Shown: piece by piece, positions 30,155 through 38,002 of the stretch
Layout of the letters: each line of letters opens with the position of its first letter
Position numbering within the stretch: position 1 is the stretch's first letter
From: an uncultured Colwellia sp.
GTDB lineage: Bacteria; Pseudomonadota; Gammaproteobacteria; Enterobacterales; Alteromonadaceae
Length of the DNA: 42,198 nt
Direction: 5' to 3'
Assembly: GCA_913057925.1 (NCBI GenBank)
Contig: CAJXPG010000015.1
Location: forward strand, 1 to 42,198
Translations under genes and position numbers: made by a program
The notes under the pieces: generated by a model
Seen by the model: the letters and a program-made list of their open reading frames with translations, nothing else
Database searches by the model: none
Told to the model about the DNA's origin: nothing

Positions 30155-30193
30155 AAAAAAACGTCTAATTATAAAGAGTTAATTAGACGTTTT
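30155..30193 (-). terminator. Rho-independent terminator after aroG, touching the moxR start
   Basis: On the minus strand AAAACGTCTAATT (30193-30181) pairs with AATTAGACGTTTT (30170-30158), a 13-bp stem with a 10-base loop, followed by T to 30155. The ATG of moxR begins at the next base. It may act as an attenuator for the moxR operon as well as the aroG terminator. Confidence 0.85.
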
Positions 30194-30230
30194 AGCATGA
30201 ATTAGCCTGAAAGTGAATTGCTATAGCGCA

Positions 30231-31289
30231 TTAACCCTTGGTACTACGACGGGTAATCACCGCTTGATTCAGTTGGCTTAAAAGCGTTTCGGTATCAGCC
30301 CATCCAATGCATGCATCAGTAATACTTTGACCGTAAACTTCAGCTTTACCATTAACTAAGCTTTGATTACCTTCAACTAAGTGACTTTCGACCATAACAC
30401 CGAAAATATTGTCATTGCCTTGGCTGATTTGACCGCTTACATCATCAGAAACAAGCATTTGGTTTTCAAACTTCTTATTTGAATTTGCATGACTAAAATC
30501 AATCATGACTTTAGTGTTTAACTCAGATGATGAAAGCTGTGAAGTCACTGCGCTGACACTTTCTGCATCAAAATTAGTGGTTCTACCACCACGCAAAATA
30601 ATGTGACAATCACTATTACCCGTGGTTTCTACGATAGCGGCATGACCAAATTTAGTTACCGAAAGAAAATGGTGTGACGCCGCCGCTGAGCCGATAGCAT
30701 CAATAGCAATTTTAATGGTGCCATCAGTACCATTTTTAAAACCTACCGGACATGATAAACCTGAGGCTAGTTCTCGGTGAACTTGTGATTCTGTGGTACG
30801 AGCGCCAATTGCGCCCCAACACATGAAATCTGCCATGTACTGTGGCGTGATCATATCTAAAAACTCACCTGCTGTTGGTAAGCCAAGTTCATTTAAATCA
30901 AGTAATAACTTTCGGCCTAGGCGTAAACCATCATTTAACTTAAAACTGTTATCCATGTATGGGTCGTTAATTAACCCTTTCCAACCAACGGTGGTACGTG
31001 GTTTTTCAAAATACACACGCATAACAATTTCAAGGCTATCTTTATATTCTTCACGTAGCTTAACTAAACGCTGACCGTATTCAATCGCCGCTTTTGGATC
31101 GTGTATTGAACAAGGTCCAATCACCACAAGTAAACGATCATCTTTACCTTTAAGGATGTTATGAATTGCTGAACGCCCAGCAACAACAGATTTATTTGCT
31201 TGCTCTGACGCAGGAAATCGCTCCAACAAAGCAATGGGTGGCAATAAATCTTTAATTTTGTTGATGCGTACATCGTCAGTTTGGTACAT
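30231..31289 (-). CDS. aroG: 3-deoxy-7-phosphoheptulonate synthase, AroG type
   Basis: First enzyme of the shikimate pathway: joins phosphoenolpyruvate and erythrose 4-phosphate to DAHP. 352 aa, type I alpha, closely similar to E. coli AroG along the chain: RLLVVIGPCSIHDPKAA (about 54-70), RVYFEKPRTTVGWKGLINDP, GEFLDMITPQYMADFMCWG, IGARTTESQVHRELASGLS, PVGFKNGTDGTIKIAIDAI and DFSHANSNK. The segments EFLDMITPQY and ELASGLSCPVGF match the Phe-sensitive AroG rather than AroF. The ATG at 31289 has AGAGAG upstream. Likely a single-gene unit: terminator behind, 279-base control region in front with a dyad (31460-31477). No TyrR or TrpR box was recognised. Confidence 0.96.
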   Translation of the reverse strand: MYQTDDVRINKIKDLLPPIALLERFPASEQANKSVVAGRSAIHNILKGKDDRLLVVIGPCSIHDPKAAIEYGQRLVKLREEYKDSLEIVMRVYFEKPRTTVGWKGLINDPYMDNSFKLNDGLRLGRKLLLDLNELGLPTAGEFLDMITPQYMADFMCWGAIGARTTESQVHRELASGLSCPVGFKNGTDGTIKIAIDAIGSAAASHHFLSVTKFGHAAIVETTGNSDCHIILRGGRTTNFDAESVSAVTSQLSSSELNTKVMIDFSHANSNKKFENQMLVSDDVSGQISQGNDNIFGVMVESHLVEGNQSLVNGKAEVYGQSITDACIGWADTETLLSQLNQAVITRRSTKG

Positions 31290-31459
31290 AGTTAGCTCTC
31301 TTTACTACTTTCTTATTTCTTAAATTAATGAGGTGGTTGTCATTATCAAAACATTGATATGACTGAACGACCTTTGCTTTTTCCTAATTAGGATCCCAAA
31401 AACAATCTAGCAGTGTTAAAGCATGAATGCCACGAAAAATTACCACCTGAAGCAAGTTT

Positions 31460-31477
31460 TTAGAATATTTATTCTAA
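31460..31477. promoter_or_regulatory. 18-bp operator-like dyad upstream of aroG
   Basis: TTAGAATA, two bases, TATTCTAA: perfect 8-bp arms. It lies about 171 bases before the aroG start codon and 92 bases beyond the DUF5062 stop. It does not fit the TyrR (TGTAAA-N6-TTTACA) or TrpR operator. A 12-bp palindrome TCCTAATTAGGA lies at 31382-31393 between it and aroG. Confidence 0.4.
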
Positions 31478-31524
31478 CAAGCTTAGATTACTGCGCTAAA
31501 AAGTGAGGAATTTGCAAAATACCG

Positions 31525-31545
31525 GGCGAACCGATTAAGTTCGCC
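31525..31545 (-). terminator. Weak hairpin after the DUF5062 gene
   Basis: GGCGAAC and GTTCGCC form a 7-bp stem with a 7-base loop, 23 bases beyond the stop codon of the DUF5062 gene. The following minus-strand sequence has only TATTTT, so it is a weak terminator at best. Confidence 0.5.
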
Positions 31546-31568
31546 GCTGAATAGAATTAGCCAAAAGC

Positions 31569-31829
31569 TTATTTGAGTAACGCATGCCCTTCTGGTAATT
31601 GTTTGGCAATCCAAAGGGCTAATTTATGTTTCATGTTCGGTTGATTTTCGTCATCAACCGCTAGTGGTTGAATCAATTTGTCGTTCACTAATAAACGATA
31701 AAGGCTTTCAACTTTATCTTTAGCAGAGTTAGTTGCAGCAAAACCTTTATAGCCGCGATTCATTGCGTATTTTTCACCAATGGTCACTGCCTTTTTTAAT
31801 AGCTCAGCTTCATTTTTAAGTTTTTTCAT
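31569..31829 (-). CDS. Small DUF5062-like protein
   Basis: 86-aa soluble, mostly helical basic protein of unknown function. The whole chain (MKKLKNEAELLKKAVTIGEK at the start, KLALWIAKQLPEGHALLK at the end) fits the DUF5062 family known from Vibrio and Shewanella, as far as I can recall. No signal peptide, no Cys, no enzyme motif. The ATG at 31829 has AAGGAA ten bases upstream. It is divergent from the DUF3083 gene and followed by a weak hairpin. Confidence 0.75.
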   Translation of the reverse strand: MKKLKNEAELLKKAVTIGEKYAMNRGYKGFAATNSAKDKVESLYRLLVNDKLIQPLAVDDENQPNMKHKLALWIAKQLPEGHALLK

Positions 31830-31971
31830 CAGGGCGTTATTCCTTGGGAATGATAGATGCTATAACCATGCGTTAAAATGCCAACGAACACAAGTGAATT
31901 GAGCAGTCTTTTTTAGCTAATTTCTTTGACAAAGAATAAGTTACAAATTTTAACATCTCACAGGTCATCTA

Positions 31972-32012
31972 TTGATTTACATCATAGTGCGACAAGTTAA
32001 GCGTCGTATAAT
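31972..32012 (+). promoter_or_regulatory. FNR/CRP-type site and -10 element before the DUF3083 gene
   Basis: TTGATTTACATCAT (31972-31985) matches the FNR consensus TTGAT-N4-ATCAA in 9 of 10 positions. A perfect TATAAT follows at 32007-32012, with no good -35. A transcription start near 32019-32020 would put the FNR centre at about -41, the standard place for an activating (class II) site. This predicts oxygen-responsive control of the DUF3083 gene; binding is inferred. Confidence 0.55.
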
Positions 32013-32057
32013 TGTCACCATAAAATCGATATTCACTTTACATTTACAGGTGTCACT

Positions 32058-33173
32058 ATGCCTTTATCACGCACTAAAAATCTCCAACATAAAGCTTACA
32101 TCCCTTCTTCGGCTCGAGAAAATCAATATCTAATGGCGAAATTTCCATTATCTGATGAGCTACTAACTCAGTATCAGTCACTTATTGATATTGAAAGCGA
32201 CACCCCCTATGAGAAGTTGTATCAAGCGTTAGCCGATAAATTTTTTGCTATCAACGACAAATTAGCGCTAGAGAGCTGTCAATTTATCGCTAATGATAAG
32301 TTTGCCCGTGTTCGTTTTAGTCCGGAAAAGCTTACTGCGCAAACCAAACAACAAGTACTATTTTTATATAACCCTAAATACCACACCAGTAGAAACAGTT
32401 TCTTCAATGGTGCAAATAAGGCTAAAAAAATAAGTTTACTGTTCTTAGCTAGTGGAGAAGACATTCGTGGTCAATCAGCAAAATTCCATCAGTTGGTCAC
32501 TAAAGCACTCACTGAGTTTGCTAAACAAACCGCCATCAGTCTCGAGAAAATACGGGTAAGCGATCATCAGCACCTTACTTATGATTTGTTTGCTAAAAAT
32601 AAAGGCGTTGAAGGTAGTCAATCGCATAAGTTTAGACCTATTGTCGAACGTTATCTTGCAGACAAACAAGCTTTACCAACCTCCCCTAATGCACTGACCT
32701 ATGCTGTGGTAGATTTTCCCATTAACCAACGTATTCGTGCCATGGCAGATATAGATGACAATCCACAAGAGCGTTATAACCCTTTGTATAATTTAATTGC
32801 CGATGCCTTTATCAGTTCGGCAAAGAAATTTAATTTAAACAACGGTGCTGTCATCGCTAATGGCTTAGTACCCATTGTTCGCAGTGCTAAAGATGAAAAT
32901 GTCGTCACCTCGGGTGAGTTATTAATGCTTGGCTACAACCCAGAACATACTAGTTGTGGATATACTTGTAAGTGGAATTCAGCAAAGTTGGTCGACACAG
33001 TTCAACTTATTTTTGTCGCCAGTGAACAAGATAAAACCAGTCACGGTTACGGCAAATTTGTTAATGAAATTGAACAAGCACTACGTTCATTTGCGCAACG
33101 ATTAGAGGTAAGTGGTGACACTGAACAGATGATTGTAAGATTACATCAGCATATTGGTTTTTACTTAGGCTAA
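32058..33173 (+). CDS. DUF3083-like protein of unknown function
   Basis: 371-aa soluble protein with no signal peptide, membrane helix or known catalytic motif. The start HKAYIPSSARENQYLMAKFPL and the repeated layout (two halves each with a hydrophobic strand such as QQVLFLYNPKYHTSRNSFF and ELLMLGYNPEHTSCGYTCKW) agree with my recollection of the DUF3083 family of Shewanella, Colwellia and relatives. The parallel motifs YNPKYHT and YNPEHTS suggest an internal duplication. The ATG at 32058 has AGGTG five bases upstream. The promoter carries an FNR-type site, the only functional hint. Single-gene unit with a hairpin behind it. Confidence 0.72.
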   Translation: MPLSRTKNLQHKAYIPSSARENQYLMAKFPLSDELLTQYQSLIDIESDTPYEKLYQALADKFFAINDKLALESCQFIANDKFARVRFSPEKLTAQTKQQVLFLYNPKYHTSRNSFFNGANKAKKISLLFLASGEDIRGQSAKFHQLVTKALTEFAKQTAISLEKIRVSDHQHLTYDLFAKNKGVEGSQSHKFRPIVERYLADKQALPTSPNALTYAVVDFPINQRIRAMADIDDNPQERYNPLYNLIADAFISSAKKFNLNNGAVIANGLVPIVRSAKDENVVTSGELLMLGYNPEHTSCGYTCKWNSAKLVDTVQLIFVASEQDKTSHGYGKFVNEIEQALRSFAQRLEVSGDTEQMIVRLHQHIGFYLG

Positions 33174-33218
33174 ACCTTATTTCGGCTAAATATTAGTACT
33201 AATAATTAATAATACTTG

Positions 33219-33253
33219 CTGAGGGAGTTCCTTTACTTCCCTCAGTAACTTTA
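33219..33253 (+). terminator. Probable terminator after the DUF3083 gene
   Basis: CTGAGGGA (33219-33226) pairs with TCCCTCAG (33238-33245), an 8-bp stem with an 11-base loop, followed by the interrupted T-run TAACTTTATTT. Confidence 0.65.
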
Positions 33254-33334
33254 TTTAATCTCAACTAGGGTAAGCGATAAATTAACAGTTCGAACTCATT
33301 AGACTTGTGATTATAGTAACTTACTCGCTTTTCA

Positions 33335-34240
33335 CTATGACTTACGTAACCAATAGGTTATTTCTTGCTCAGCTAAAAACGCCTCAGCGCCACGCCCTTG
33401 TAATAATGCCATGGTTGCTAGCATGCCCGCTTGAATGCATTGTGGTGATAACACAGTAATCGAACGAGGGGCTTGCTCTATTGGCCAACCAGTTATTGGA
33501 TTTAGCACATGGCTGTAACGCTTACCGTCTTTATATAAATAACGTTTACTATCACCACTGGTGGCTAGTGCCCCTTCAAACAAGGTAACAATCATGTCCT
33601 TGTTATCAAAACACTCGTCGGTACTTTCTAGGGCTTCAATGGCGACTTGCCATGGTTGATTCTCTCGCCTTGGGCCTGTTACAGCCAAATCTCCACCAAG
33701 ATTAACCAAAATCGGACATTTGGTGATTGCTTTAGCGAGGATAATGCAGCGGTCGACGGCATATTCTTTAGCGATGCCACCAAAATCTAGCGACATACCT
33801 TTAGGCACCGTAATACTATTTTGCTGATAACAAACTTTATCCAGACCAATAAGTGGTAATAGCGGTTCAATCTGCTGATGACTGGCAATATTGTCACTGC
33901 CATCAAAACACCAAACGCGATTTAATACTCCGGAAGTAATATCAAACAAACCTTCACTCAGTTGATAGCACTGTTTGGCAAAATTGAGTAATAAAAAGCT
34001 TTCATTATCGATGGTAATACTGCGCCCTGCACTATTATTCATCAAACTACATACACTATCTTTTTTATACCGACTGTATTTATCTTCAATGCGCCAAACT
34101 TCATCAGTAACTTTATCGGCAAGACGATTAATTAAGACTAAATCATTACTTTGCACGAGCACTTCACATGGGCTTGCCATGGCAAAAAACGTAATCTTAT
34201 AGCCTTGTTGTTGAGCATTAATGTTAAAGGCTCTGTTCAT
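33335..34240 (-). CDS. ApbE-type FAD:protein FMN transferase, divergent form
   Basis: ApbE enzymes move FMN from FAD onto a Ser/Thr of target proteins. About 301 aa. Family blocks are in order: GLFDITSGVLNRVW (about 98-111), LDFGGIAKEYAVD, LVNLGGDLAVTGPR, GALATSGDSKRYLYKDGKRYSHVLNPITGWP and the C-terminal QAGMLATMALLQG. Differences from the usual form: MAS replaces the N-terminal MGT/MGS (FFAMASPCEV), and Gly stands where the metal-binding Asp of the A-D-x-L-x-T motif is expected (AGMLAT). The N-terminus MNRAFNINAQQQGYKITFF is no signal peptide, so the enzyme is predicted cytoplasmic, unlike many ApbE proteins. The frame has GTG ATG at 34243-34238; I chose the ATG. It lies 39 bases after the DUF3570 gene: third gene of the cassette, with DUF3570 as a possible target. 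Confidence 0.88.
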   Translation of the reverse strand: MNRAFNINAQQQGYKITFFAMASPCEVLVQSNDLVLINRLADKVTDEVWRIEDKYSRYKKDSVCSLMNNSAGRSITIDNESFLLLNFAKQCYQLSEGLFDITSGVLNRVWCFDGSDNIASHQQIEPLLPLIGLDKVCYQQNSITVPKGMSLDFGGIAKEYAVDRCIILAKAITKCPILVNLGGDLAVTGPRRENQPWQVAIEALESTDECFDNKDMIVTLFEGALATSGDSKRYLYKDGKRYSHVLNPITGWPIEQAPRSITVLSPQCIQAGMLATMALLQGRGAEAFLAEQEITYWLRKS

Positions 34241-34279
34241 CACGCGAACAACATTTGTAGGGTTTGATGTGTTTAATCA

Positions 34280-35620
34280 TCATAAAAATGAATAACTCAC
34301 TTGCAATATTACTGCTTGCACAATGGGATAAACAGTAAGTGTAGACAAGGCGCTTGGCTCCTCAAAGCCAGCATTAGTAGGCGTTTGCTGGTAATACTCA
34401 AGCCTTATTGAAAAGTCGTTACCATTGTCTAAATTGAAACCATATTTTGCGCCTAACGTGATTGCTGTCATCTCTCCAATACGATAATCAGCACTGACAT
34501 ATTTCAGTGGCTCCTGCTGTATATCTTCAGTTGATGTATAAGGTTGGTAAAACTCTGCAGCCCCCTGCTGATAAAATCTCACATGCGGTTGTATATAACT
34601 ATTTTCGCCAAAAATATCAGCGACTGGAATGTATAGCCGTGTATCTAAGGTATGGGATTTTATTTGCCAGTCATCCCACATATAACGATAAGATAAATCC
34701 AGTATGCTGTTAGCTAAACTTGCTGGAAAGTGATATTTAGTTTGTGCAAAGCTACTTTGTTTATTGCGCTTATTTGGCCTTTGTTCATAAATATAATCCT
34801 GCGCAACTCCTTGGCTGTCTAGAACGCTGACAATCTTAAAAGGATCGGTTAAATAGCCCTGCACTTTTGAGTAAGAATAATTAAACTGCGTTATCATTCT
34901 TCGGTTTATCACCTGGGTAAACCCTAAAAGCAGATCTGTGGTTTGCTTATCATCACTGTTAGCAATGCGGGTTGCTGAAAACGCCTCATCCCATGTTGGA
35001 GAGTCGCTGTCTCCAATGAGCATTGATGCATGAGGTTTAGGAATACCGCCCTCAGGGGTAAAGGTATCTTGAAAATGGCTAAAACCAAAAGAGAGTGTGG
35101 AGTTTTTTTTGTAGAAATCCACGGCTAAGTTAGCATTGATACCCAGAGATAAATAGTCATATTCTTTTGATAGATGACCACCAACACTGCCAGTATAATT
35201 TTCAGCTATTGGTTGAGTCCATTGCGCATTGAGTTGTACTCGCGTGTCTTTAAAAGTGTCATCTAAGGGTGTTTCGCCCGCTTGTGTTATATATTGTCCA
35301 ATGCCAGAGGGGCGAGTAAAGGTTTGTGCTTGAGGCTGCACAATAGCACCATTTGCCGAAGCTCCTGTTAAGGTGTCAGCGGTAAACTTTAAGTTAAGTA
35401 TTTCATCATTATCATAGAGCTTAGTTGCACTGATGATCGCTTCTGCAGCTGACACTCGATCTGCTTCTGAATAAAACAAAAAGGCACTATCTATTTTCCA
35501 GTCATCAAAGCTTTGCGCTTTAGCTTGCTCACTGACTGCACCCGTACCGAGTAATGCACCGGCTGCGATAGATAAGGCGGCTTGAACATTAGTGTGTTTT
35601 TTATTTTTTAGCTCAGTCAT
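34280..35620 (-). CDS. DUF3570 protein: exported, beta-strand-rich, possible ApbE substrate
   Basis: 446-aa protein of unknown function. A signal peptide (about 1-36, ending AKAQS) precedes a chain with alternating polar/aromatic strands (DSAFLFYSEADRVS, DTRVQLNAQWTQ, STLSFGFSHFQDTF, ITQFNYSYSKVQGY, SILDLSYRYMWDDW) and a C-terminus VILQVSYSFL, which together suggest an outer-membrane beta-barrel. Near the N-terminus DTLTGASANGA (82-92) is a block that I remember as characteristic of DUF3570; D82-x-x-T-G-A-S88 fits the D-x-x-[ST]-G-A-[ST] pattern seen around flavinylated residues. With an ApbE gene 36-39 bases downstream, flavinylation at Ser88 is a testable idea, not a fact. The ATG at 35620 has no clear ribosome binding site. 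Confidence 0.85.
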   Translation of the reverse strand: MTELKNKKHTNVQAALSIAAGALLGTGAVSEQAKAQSFDDWKIDSAFLFYSEADRVSAAEAIISATKLYDNDEILNLKFTADTLTGASANGAIVQPQAQTFTRPSGIGQYITQAGETPLDDTFKDTRVQLNAQWTQPIAENYTGSVGGHLSKEYDYLSLGINANLAVDFYKKNSTLSFGFSHFQDTFTPEGGIPKPHASMLIGDSDSPTWDEAFSATRIANSDDKQTTDLLLGFTQVINRRMITQFNYSYSKVQGYLTDPFKIVSVLDSQGVAQDYIYEQRPNKRNKQSSFAQTKYHFPASLANSILDLSYRYMWDDWQIKSHTLDTRLYIPVADIFGENSYIQPHVRFYQQGAAEFYQPYTSTEDIQQEPLKYVSADYRIGEMTAITLGAKYGFNLDNGNDFSIRLEYYQQTPTNAGFEEPSALSTLTVYPIVQAVILQVSYSFL

Positions 35621-35668
35621 GATGGCATCAATGTATTAGCAATTAACAATTTACAATTAATTATAAGG

Positions 35669-35935
35669 TTAATTACAGCCACAGCCTCCTCCGCCGAAGC
35701 TTTTACCACCACTTGAAGCTTCTTTAGAAAAATAAATATGATCATCAAGTGCTGCATCGACGGGTGATGCATTTAACGCCATTTCTTTTGTCGCTAACAA
35801 GTCTCGCTCCCATGGTTCAACGCCTAAATTGGCACAAGCAGATAAGCCGCTAAATAAAAACAGTGCAAGTAAAATACGACAGCCTTGTTTGGTTCCCCTG
35901 ATTAAATGAGTGAGTAACATTTTGTTAGTAGGCAT
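35669..35935 (-). CDS. Small DUF4266 lipoprotein with a Gly/Cys tail
   Basis: 88-aa precursor. The hydrophobic stretch ILLALFLFSGLSAC is a signal peptide with lipobox LSAC, cleaved before Cys34, leaving about 55 residues anchored to a membrane. The mature part has EPWERDLLATKEMAL and HIYFSKEASSGG, then the ending SFGGGGCGCN with Cys85 and Cys87. This layout fits DUF4266, a family that typically sits beside DUF3570. The CxC ending could bind a metal or heme, form a disulfide or be modified; nothing in the sequence decides. The ATG at 35935 is used; Met6 is an alternative. First gene of the DUF4266-DUF3570-apbE operon, 48 bases before DUF3570. Confidence 0.85.
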   Translation of the reverse strand: MPTNKMLLTHLIRGTKQGCRILLALFLFSGLSACANLGVEPWERDLLATKEMALNASPVDAALDDHIYFSKEASSGGKSFGGGGCGCN

Positions 35936-36294
35936 AAAGACTCAGAATTGTTTATGTAGACGAAGGTACTGACGCTGAACTTGTTTTATAAGCGTACCAT
36001 AAAACCAAGTTAAAGCTGTTTGTTGGTATTTTGTCACAAAGTCATGCATTTAACTAACAAAAGCTTACTTATAACCTTTAGTGTAAAAACTTTATATTTT
36101 AGTATTGATTTTTATGCTGAAACTGGCAAAGTGATAATCGGTGTTTTAACAAGACTGATGAGTCGTTAAAAATATCAATAGAGGATGCCAGCTTTTAACC
36201 TCTTACCACAACAACTGGCACACAATTCGGTTTAACTTTGCAATTTACCTGTCTGAGTTAACATTACAATATTAATTAAAGGAGTAGCGCTTCA
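35936..36294. other. 359-base divergent control region between the DUF4266 operon and asnB
   Basis: AT-rich, no open frame worth calling. On the minus strand TTAACT and TATAAA with a 17-base spacer (36013-35985) would drive the DUF4266 operon. A TGCCAG/CTGGCA inverted repeat (around 36187-36221) lies nearer asnB. No FNR, Fur or LexA consensus was seen. Confidence 0.5.
35985..36013 (-). promoter_or_regulatory. Candidate promoter of the DUF4266-DUF3570-apbE operon
   Basis: Minus-strand TTAACT (-35), 17-base spacer, TATAAA (-10), giving a leader of about 43 bases before the DUF4266 ATG. The -35 is weak. Confidence 0.4.
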
Positions 36295-37959
36295 ATGTGT
36301 TCGATCTTTGGTATATTAGATATAAAAACAGGTGCGTCAGCACTTCGTCCTAAAGCATTAGAATATTCACGTCTATTACGTCACCGTGGCCCTGATTGGT
36401 CAGGCATCTATCACAACGACAATGCAATTCTTGTTCATGAGCGTTTATCCATTGTGGATACAGAACATGGCGCACAACCACTGTATAACAGTGATAAAAG
36501 CAACGTACTAGCTGTTAATGGTGAAATTTATAACCATAAAACATTAGCAAGCCAACTTAACGTTGATTATGAATTTCAAACGGCTTCAGATTGCGAAGTA
36601 ATATTACCGCTTTATCAAGAGTTTGGTGTTGAATTTGTTGACAAACTTCAGGGCATGTTTGCTTTTTGTTTATATAACGCAAATGATAACAGCTATTTAA
36701 TAGCCCGTGATCATATCGGTATCATTCCACTTTATACTGGCTACGATAGCGATGGTAACTTTTATGTTGCCTCAGAAATGAAAGCGTTGATGCCTATTTG
36801 TAAAACAGTGGAAGAATTCCCACCAGGGCACATACTTGATAGTCGTGTTGGTAAAATTGAAAAATATTATAAGCGTAACTGGCAAGAATATGGCGCCATT
36901 AAAGACAACACCACTAGCACCACTAAAATTCGTGAAGCGCTTGAAGATTCCGTTAAAAGTCATTTGATGACTGATGTACCCTACGGTGTATTGTTATCAG
37001 GAGGTCTAGATTCATCACTTATCTCGGCTATTACGCAAAAGTTTGCCGCTCGTCGTATTGAAGATAACGATTTAGCTGAAGCTTGGTGGCCAAAAGTACA
37101 TTCTTTTGCTTGTGGGCTCGAGGGCTCGCCAGATTTAGTCGCGGCACAAACGGTTGCAGACAGTATCGGCACTATTCATCACAGCGTAGTGTTTACTGAG
37201 CAAGAAGGGATTGATGCACTTCAAGAAGTTATTTATCACCTAGAAACCTATGATGTTACCACCATTCGTGCTTCTACCCCGATGTACTTAATGGCGCGTA
37301 AAATTAAAGCCATGGGTATTAAAATGGTGCTTTCAGGTGAAGGTGCTGATGAGATTTTCGGTGGTTATTTATATTTCCACAAAGCGCCTAATGCACAAGA
37401 GTTTCACGAAGAGCTTAACCGTAAGCTTGACCGTTTACACAAGTTTGATTGCCTACGAGCAAACAAATCGATGTCAGCTTGGGGCATTGAAGCACGTGTA
37501 CCATTTTTAGATAAAAACTTTATGGATGTTGCTATGCGCATCAACCCTGAAGATAAAATGTGTGGCAATGGTAAGATGGAAAAAGCCATTTTACGTGATT
37601 CTTTTGAAGGTTACTTACCGAAAGAGATTTTATGGCGTCAAAAAGAGCAGTTCTCTGATGGTGTCGGTTATTCTTGGATTGATGGTTTAAAGGCTCACGT
37701 TGAAGCACAAGTCACTGACTTGCAGCTTGAAAGTGCTAGCCATAGATTCCCAGTAAATACCCCTGATAGCAAAGAAGCATACTTCTACCGTTGTATTTTT
37801 GAGGAGAAATTCCCACTTGCCTCTGCCGCAGATTGTGTCATTGGCGGAAAATCAGTGGCGTGTAGTACTCAAGAAGCGTTAGCTTGGGATGAAAGCTTTA
37901 AAAACAATGCCGATCCTTCTGGACGCGCAGTGTTAAGTGTTCATAACGAAAGTTATTAA
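36295..37959 (+). CDS. asnB: Asparagine synthase B (glutamine-hydrolysing)
   Basis: Makes asparagine from aspartate, glutamine and ATP. 554 aa, same length as E. coli AsnB. The N-terminal glutaminase starts with the nucleophile Cys2 (MCSIFGILD) and has RLLRHRGPDWSG, HERLSIVD and NGEIYNH. The C-terminal synthetase has the PP-loop VLLSGGLDSSLIS (about 231-243), LSGEGADEIFGGYLYF, RANKSMSAWGIEARVPFLD and WRQKEQFSDGVGYSW. AAAGGAG lies ten bases before the ATG, which must be the start because Cys2 becomes N-terminal. Single-gene unit, divergent from the DUF4266 operon and closed by a strong terminator. Confidence 0.97.
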   Translation: MCSIFGILDIKTGASALRPKALEYSRLLRHRGPDWSGIYHNDNAILVHERLSIVDTEHGAQPLYNSDKSNVLAVNGEIYNHKTLASQLNVDYEFQTASDCEVILPLYQEFGVEFVDKLQGMFAFCLYNANDNSYLIARDHIGIIPLYTGYDSDGNFYVASEMKALMPICKTVEEFPPGHILDSRVGKIEKYYKRNWQEYGAIKDNTTSTTKIREALEDSVKSHLMTDVPYGVLLSGGLDSSLISAITQKFAARRIEDNDLAEAWWPKVHSFACGLEGSPDLVAAQTVADSIGTIHHSVVFTEQEGIDALQEVIYHLETYDVTTIRASTPMYLMARKIKAMGIKMVLSGEGADEIFGGYLYFHKAPNAQEFHEELNRKLDRLHKFDCLRANKSMSAWGIEARVPFLDKNFMDVAMRINPEDKMCGNGKMEKAILRDSFEGYLPKEILWRQKEQFSDGVGYSWIDGLKAHVEAQVTDLQLESASHRFPVNTPDSKEAYFYRCIFEEKFPLASAADCVIGGKSVACSTQEALAWDESFKNNADPSGRAVLSVHNESY

Positions 37960-38002
37960 TCTTAAATCAATACTTTTGTAAGACACACAATACCAGTAGT
38001 CA

